Below, piece by piece: positions 60,371 through 64,000 of a DNA stretch of 64,000 bases. The notes under the pieces are model-generated. The model worked only from the letters and a program-made list of their open reading frames with translations. It made no database searches and was not told where the DNA came from. The DNA lies in NCBI GenBank assembly GCA_025642075.2, contig JAODUO010000477.1, positions 488,501 to 552,500 on the forward strand, read 5' to 3'. The DNA is from Ridgeia piscesae (lineage: Eukaryota; Annelida; Polychaeta; Sabellida; Siboglinidae). Position numbers and translations under genes: made by a program. The first letter of the stretch is position 1; every line of letters starts with the position of its first letter.

Positions 60371-61170
60371 GTAAATGAGCATAAATTAGTAAGAATTTGC
60401 ATAACCATACAACCGGTGCTAGGATAGTTGCGCCGGACACCAACCATGTTGTTTTCTGGAATGGAACCCGTTAGCACGCACAGAATGAAATGAAAGAATG
60501 ACCCAGCTATGGGTTACTACCAACCGTTGTCATGAGATCAGGTTCTTGAGCCAATGGCTAAGAGGTTAAACATTCACATGCAATCTGGTTTGTGATACAG
60601 AGGCGGTTTGTGTAGGTCCTGCGCCCATGCACTCCGGCAACCCTGCACCCTACTCGCTAGAGGGGTGCAGATCAAGTTGCACTAGAAAGCTGCAAACCTA
60701 ACTCATACTAAACGACAACGAAATATGTGCTTCGGCACGTGGACCATACAGACCATGTCCCCTGGAATGTGCCAGGATCACGAATCTTGACCAAACAAGC
60801 CTACTTTTTATATGTTAGACTGAAAGGTTTGTTTTGCTTCGTCCTTTGTAACCGTTATGGTTCCGTTCCTTCTAGCCATCCGTCCCTTTACGTAACATCA
60901 AGTATTCAGTTAGCAAAGCAGTAAACGCTTAGGATAGATATTGTATGAGGAAGTGTATGTTTTGTTTATAAAAAAAATCGTTAATACTTTGTAGTTAGAA
61001 AGAATTTAGTTGTCTAACAAAGCTAAACGGTGTCCTGCGGAAAAAAAGGTGAGTGTCCGGCGCTACATAACTCTCCCAGCATGCAGTACTTACGTCATAG
61101 ACGTATCACGTGTTATACGCTGTATTGTTCAGTTGCTGTCGGAAGCGGTTTGCGATATCCCTACGATTTA

Positions 61171-61174
<4 letters not shown>
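60371..61174. other. Spacer, nothing recognised
   Basis: Mixed composition. No supported gene or RNA. Confidence 0.4.

Positions 61175-61219
<45 letters not shown>
61174..61219. repeat. (AT)n microsatellite
   Basis: About 22 AT units followed by poly-A. Confidence 0.96.
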
Positions 61220-61223
<4 letters not shown>

Positions 61224-61920
61224 ATTTTACCGAATCTGCGACGATGCTTCGTCTGATTACTTTTGTGATGGTCATATCAACAGCGATTGTCGTGCACGTA
61301 CGAGGTACTTATAGAGCCACAATGGTTGTGTTATTTTAGAGAAATAGTGTTAAATACACGATTCCATATCGCTTCCGATGTCTCTGGCAGGCATAATGAT
61401 AAACAGTCTGTATTAACGCTGTGACACACCACGTGATAACAACAAGTTGTTGTTGGCTTAAGCCTTTGACAAAATTACGGACGGCTTTAGGTGCTCTGAA
61501 ATGTGATCACCATTCAATCAAATGCCCCGAACTTTGACCCCTGTAGTTGTCTACTGAAAACACAGACTCATTGGTATTATTCTGAACACTGAATATTCGC
61601 CCACCTTCGAGTAAAATACACTAAAATTCGGCGCAACACAAAACACAGTGCATTTCTAATTGACACAAAAACTTCATCTTATCCCAATTTTATATTAGGC
61701 ACCAATGCGTCTTTAATATTGTGACGTCATTCGACCTCACGCGAACACAACCGGTGGCGCGCGATCGAAAAAGAGGCTGAGACCGTCCGCAACAGGAAGC
61801 GTACGTCAATACTACAACGAGTCACTACGTTTAATTTCGACCATCTCCCCTAGCTTGTTTCGCCCACCCATCCAACTGTTGAAGACTTTTGCACTGCCCT
61901 TCCGACAGTCGTGGCGTGGC
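61220..61920. other. Spacer, nothing recognised
   Basis: It becomes CpG-richer after 61720 (GGTGGCGCGCGATCG). No exon supported. Confidence 0.4.
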
Positions 61921-62231
61921 GGTGTGGTGGTTCCAGATTCGACCAGTCCATGATTCGTACGAATCTGGGACCGCGACGGTAGCGGTCCCATATTCGTACC
62001 GAGTCATGATTCGCCTTTGTTACTAACGTAGTTTCCGTTAGCAATACATCAAGTATTGAAATAATATTGTTATCACGCACATCTTAAATAAAAATGGATT
62101 AACTTATGTGATCATTTTCACTCATTCGAACGTGTTGTGTTCCCATGTTTGGGAGTCAGAGTGACGAAAAACGATATTGCGATCCTTATAGCTTAACGAA
62201 TCCTGGACTGGTCGAATCTGGGACCACACAG
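61921..62231. mobile_element. MITE-like foldback element
   Basis: The left end GTGTGGTGGTTCCAGATTCG, then ACCAGTCCATGATTCG, mirrors the right end CGAATCCTGGACTGG, TCGAATCTGGGACCACAC. Arms are about 33 bp with few mismatches. Just inside the left end is a second palindrome, GAATCTGGGACCGC..GCGGTCCCATATTC. No coding capacity. Confidence 0.75.
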
Positions 62232-63303
62232 CGGCACTAGACGACTTTTTGGAGACGACCACCCCGTCGGCATCGCGTGGCCAAGAGGACTACCCTTTTC
62301 GCGTACATCAGGTCGGTTATACAAGGCAAGCGCGACAGGAATCCGACCGAACACGAGAGTGCCCTGTTCGGAGCGTTTGTGAAGCGCTGATTCTCCAGCA
62401 TCAATCGACGGACCGTGAGAATCGACATGTAAGACACCGTCGTATTACAATTCATTGCGTTCTCAAGTAAGAAAACCTATACCACTTCGATCGTTTAGTT
62501 ATGATGTACGTTTTGTCCCTACAGTAAATAATAACATGGGACTAGGATTTTCGTAGCTGCACATAAACCTTTGAAATATGTTACATTCTAGTTTAGATCA
62601 GGTGAAAATATAGCTCAATTCTGACGTCATTTAAAAACACCTGTCGACCACCACAACTCCGTGGCGCATCAATCAGTCTGTCTCAACTGAACTATTTACC
62701 GACTCAACTCAACCACTCAGTCCTGATGCGCCTCTCAGCCTAGTTACCAAAGATGTAGGCGTCAGAGAAATTATCTTACTGTAATTCTTATTACAGCTAA
62801 ATTCTGACGTCCAGCAACACCCGAGCGACGGCCGTCCATGAGGATGAGGTTTAATTGTAAAAATGTCCGCGTGAGGATGAACCGACACAAAATGATGTGT
62901 TATCCTTCATTAGTTCGTAATCACACGAAAGTACTAAAATAATGCTAGTCGATGTAATAGCGTTCAAACAAAAAATAAATGTGTGTAAACATGTCTGCAA
63001 TACTAGTTATTATGTTTTGTTTATCAAAATACACACTCGCGACCTCTTTGGGAGGGAAAATGTTTTGGCGATACTTGCTCCAACAAACAGAGGCCAAACC
63101 GTTCATAACTGCCAAGTACGATACTGGTGGTCATAATAGGAAACAAGGCGACATTGTTTACAGCAGAACAGTCGTGTGGGACAGAGGAAGTTTTTTTAGT
63201 ATTGCATGGCGAGGTATTTGTGCATTGGCTGAGACGAACACGTGCACGCACGTGTGACTTGAGGACCTACACACCGACAATGTCGTTGTTTCTTGCCTTA
63301 CAG
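62232..63303. other. Spacer, no confident gene
   Basis: The open frames here overlap on both strands and have no family match. Confidence 0.4.
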
Positions 63304-63473
63304 CTGCACCACCACCGCCACTGTCACCGTACTTCTGACAGGCGTCCGGTGTCACCGTCTTTTTCTTCTTTCCTGCCTTGCTTTAGTAGCCGCCTTTCGA
63401 CGCACCAGACAGACCCCCTCAACACGCCCCCTGTACATGTATCATCGTGCCCCTCTATGACCGTTCCTAGCTC

Positions 63474-63545
<72 letters not shown>

Positions 63546-63729
63546 TATATATATATTATACGCCCCCGCATCGTCGTCCCCCGAGGTACATCAGGTGTCG
63601 TTGGACCATGACCTCGACCACCTCCGCACCATTCGCACTTTTGCCTACTATCTGGTACTCGGCGGAGATCTCTTTCTGAAGCGGCGGTCGGACTTGAGTC
63701 CCCCCGAGTGCCAACATCCGGCCAAGTGA
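63304..63729 (+). CDS. Possible terminal exon interrupted by (AT)n
   Basis: A TTTCTTGCCTTACAG acceptor precedes CTGCACC. The frame stays open for 141 codons to a TGA: histidine/serine/proline-rich at first, then IYIY from an (AT)n run, then HQVSLDHDLDHLRTIRTFAY and YLVLGGDLFLKRRSDLSPPE. The last block (63560-63729) is GC-rich and protein-like. The microsatellite may lie in an intron with the last block a separate exon. Family not recognised. Confidence 0.3.
63477..63557. repeat. (AT)n microsatellite
   Basis: Two runs of AT units, about 30 and 8, separated by AATA, inside an open frame. Confidence 0.97.
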
Positions 63730-64000
63730 AGCGATGGAGACATCACGGCGTGGTTCGTGGGTGGCTCACGTCCCTAGATGTATTGCCAGCCGGCCCAGAC
63801 CGCCCGACCACACCTGCCCACTGATTTTGGCATATCAATCTACACTTTTTATTATACATTTGCTTTTTATTATTGGTCATTACATTTTATAAATCATAAC
63901 TATTTCAATTTATTTAAAATAAATTTATATAAATTAAATAATAATAAATAAGAGAAACATTTCCCACTGGGGACTTGGCAGGTCTGGTTGGCCCCGGGGT
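63730..64000. other. Right edge, nothing recognised
   Basis: GC-rich to about 63820, then AT-rich (TTTATTATT, AAATAATAATAA). It could be the 3' UTR of the candidate exon. Confidence 0.4.

Overview
The window is eukaryotic nuclear DNA from an invertebrate animal. It is AT-rich and mostly non-coding. Genes are split by GT..AG introns and microsatellites are abundant. There are very long minisatellites, tRNA-derived SINEs with a GCGCTATATAAG-type tail, foldback MITEs and a decayed non-LTR retrotransposon. The SINE style and repeat load fit a mollusc, probably a gastropod, but that is inference. Nothing bacterial, viral or CRISPR-like was seen.

Region 1 (about 1-7.3 kb, minus strand) is a seven-exon gene for a NUDT9-like ADP-ribose pyrophosphatase. 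All six exon junctions keep phase and the catalytic Nudix glutamates are present. Two details stand out. The stop codon abuts an array of CRE-like TGACGTCA palindromes that runs off the window start. The 3' end of exon 2, with its splice donor, is triplicated as an exact 66-bp tandem repeat that stays in frame.

Region 2 (about 7.3-34.3 kb) is a repeat landscape. It holds a polypyrimidine minisatellite (9.6-10.2 kb), a diverged tandem duplication of about 400 bp (10.3-11.1 kb), a 21-bp satellite (13.8-17.2 kb), a Mutator-like element remnant with terminal inverted repeats of about 110 bp (17.57-18.38 kb), a 6-kb 48-bp satellite with nested higher-order repeats (20.9-26.9 kb), foldback elements, and a 20/21-bp satellite (32.3-34.2 kb). 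One candidate membrane-anchor exon lies at 19.2 kb.

Region 3 (about 34-53 kb) is mostly featureless AT-rich DNA. It contains scattered minus-strand candidate exons of an unrecognised gene or genes, MITEs, a perfect 31-bp-arm hairpin (51.4 kb) and a 5'-truncated LINE (52.7-53.6 kb).

Region 4 (53.9-55.2 kb, plus strand) is a GC-richer, intronless ankyrin-repeat/SOCS-box (ASB-type) gene, broken by one single-base frameshift. It would encode a substrate receptor for an elongin/cullin-5 ubiquitin ligase.

Region 5 (55.2-64 kb) has no recognised complete gene. It carries SINE relics, a GC-rich GCCCGC cluster, a MITE-like foldback with an internal palindrome, and a possible terminal coding exon interrupted by an (AT)n run.

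No pathway connects the two recognisable genes. The most striking content is the repeat architecture and its intrusion into gene structure.
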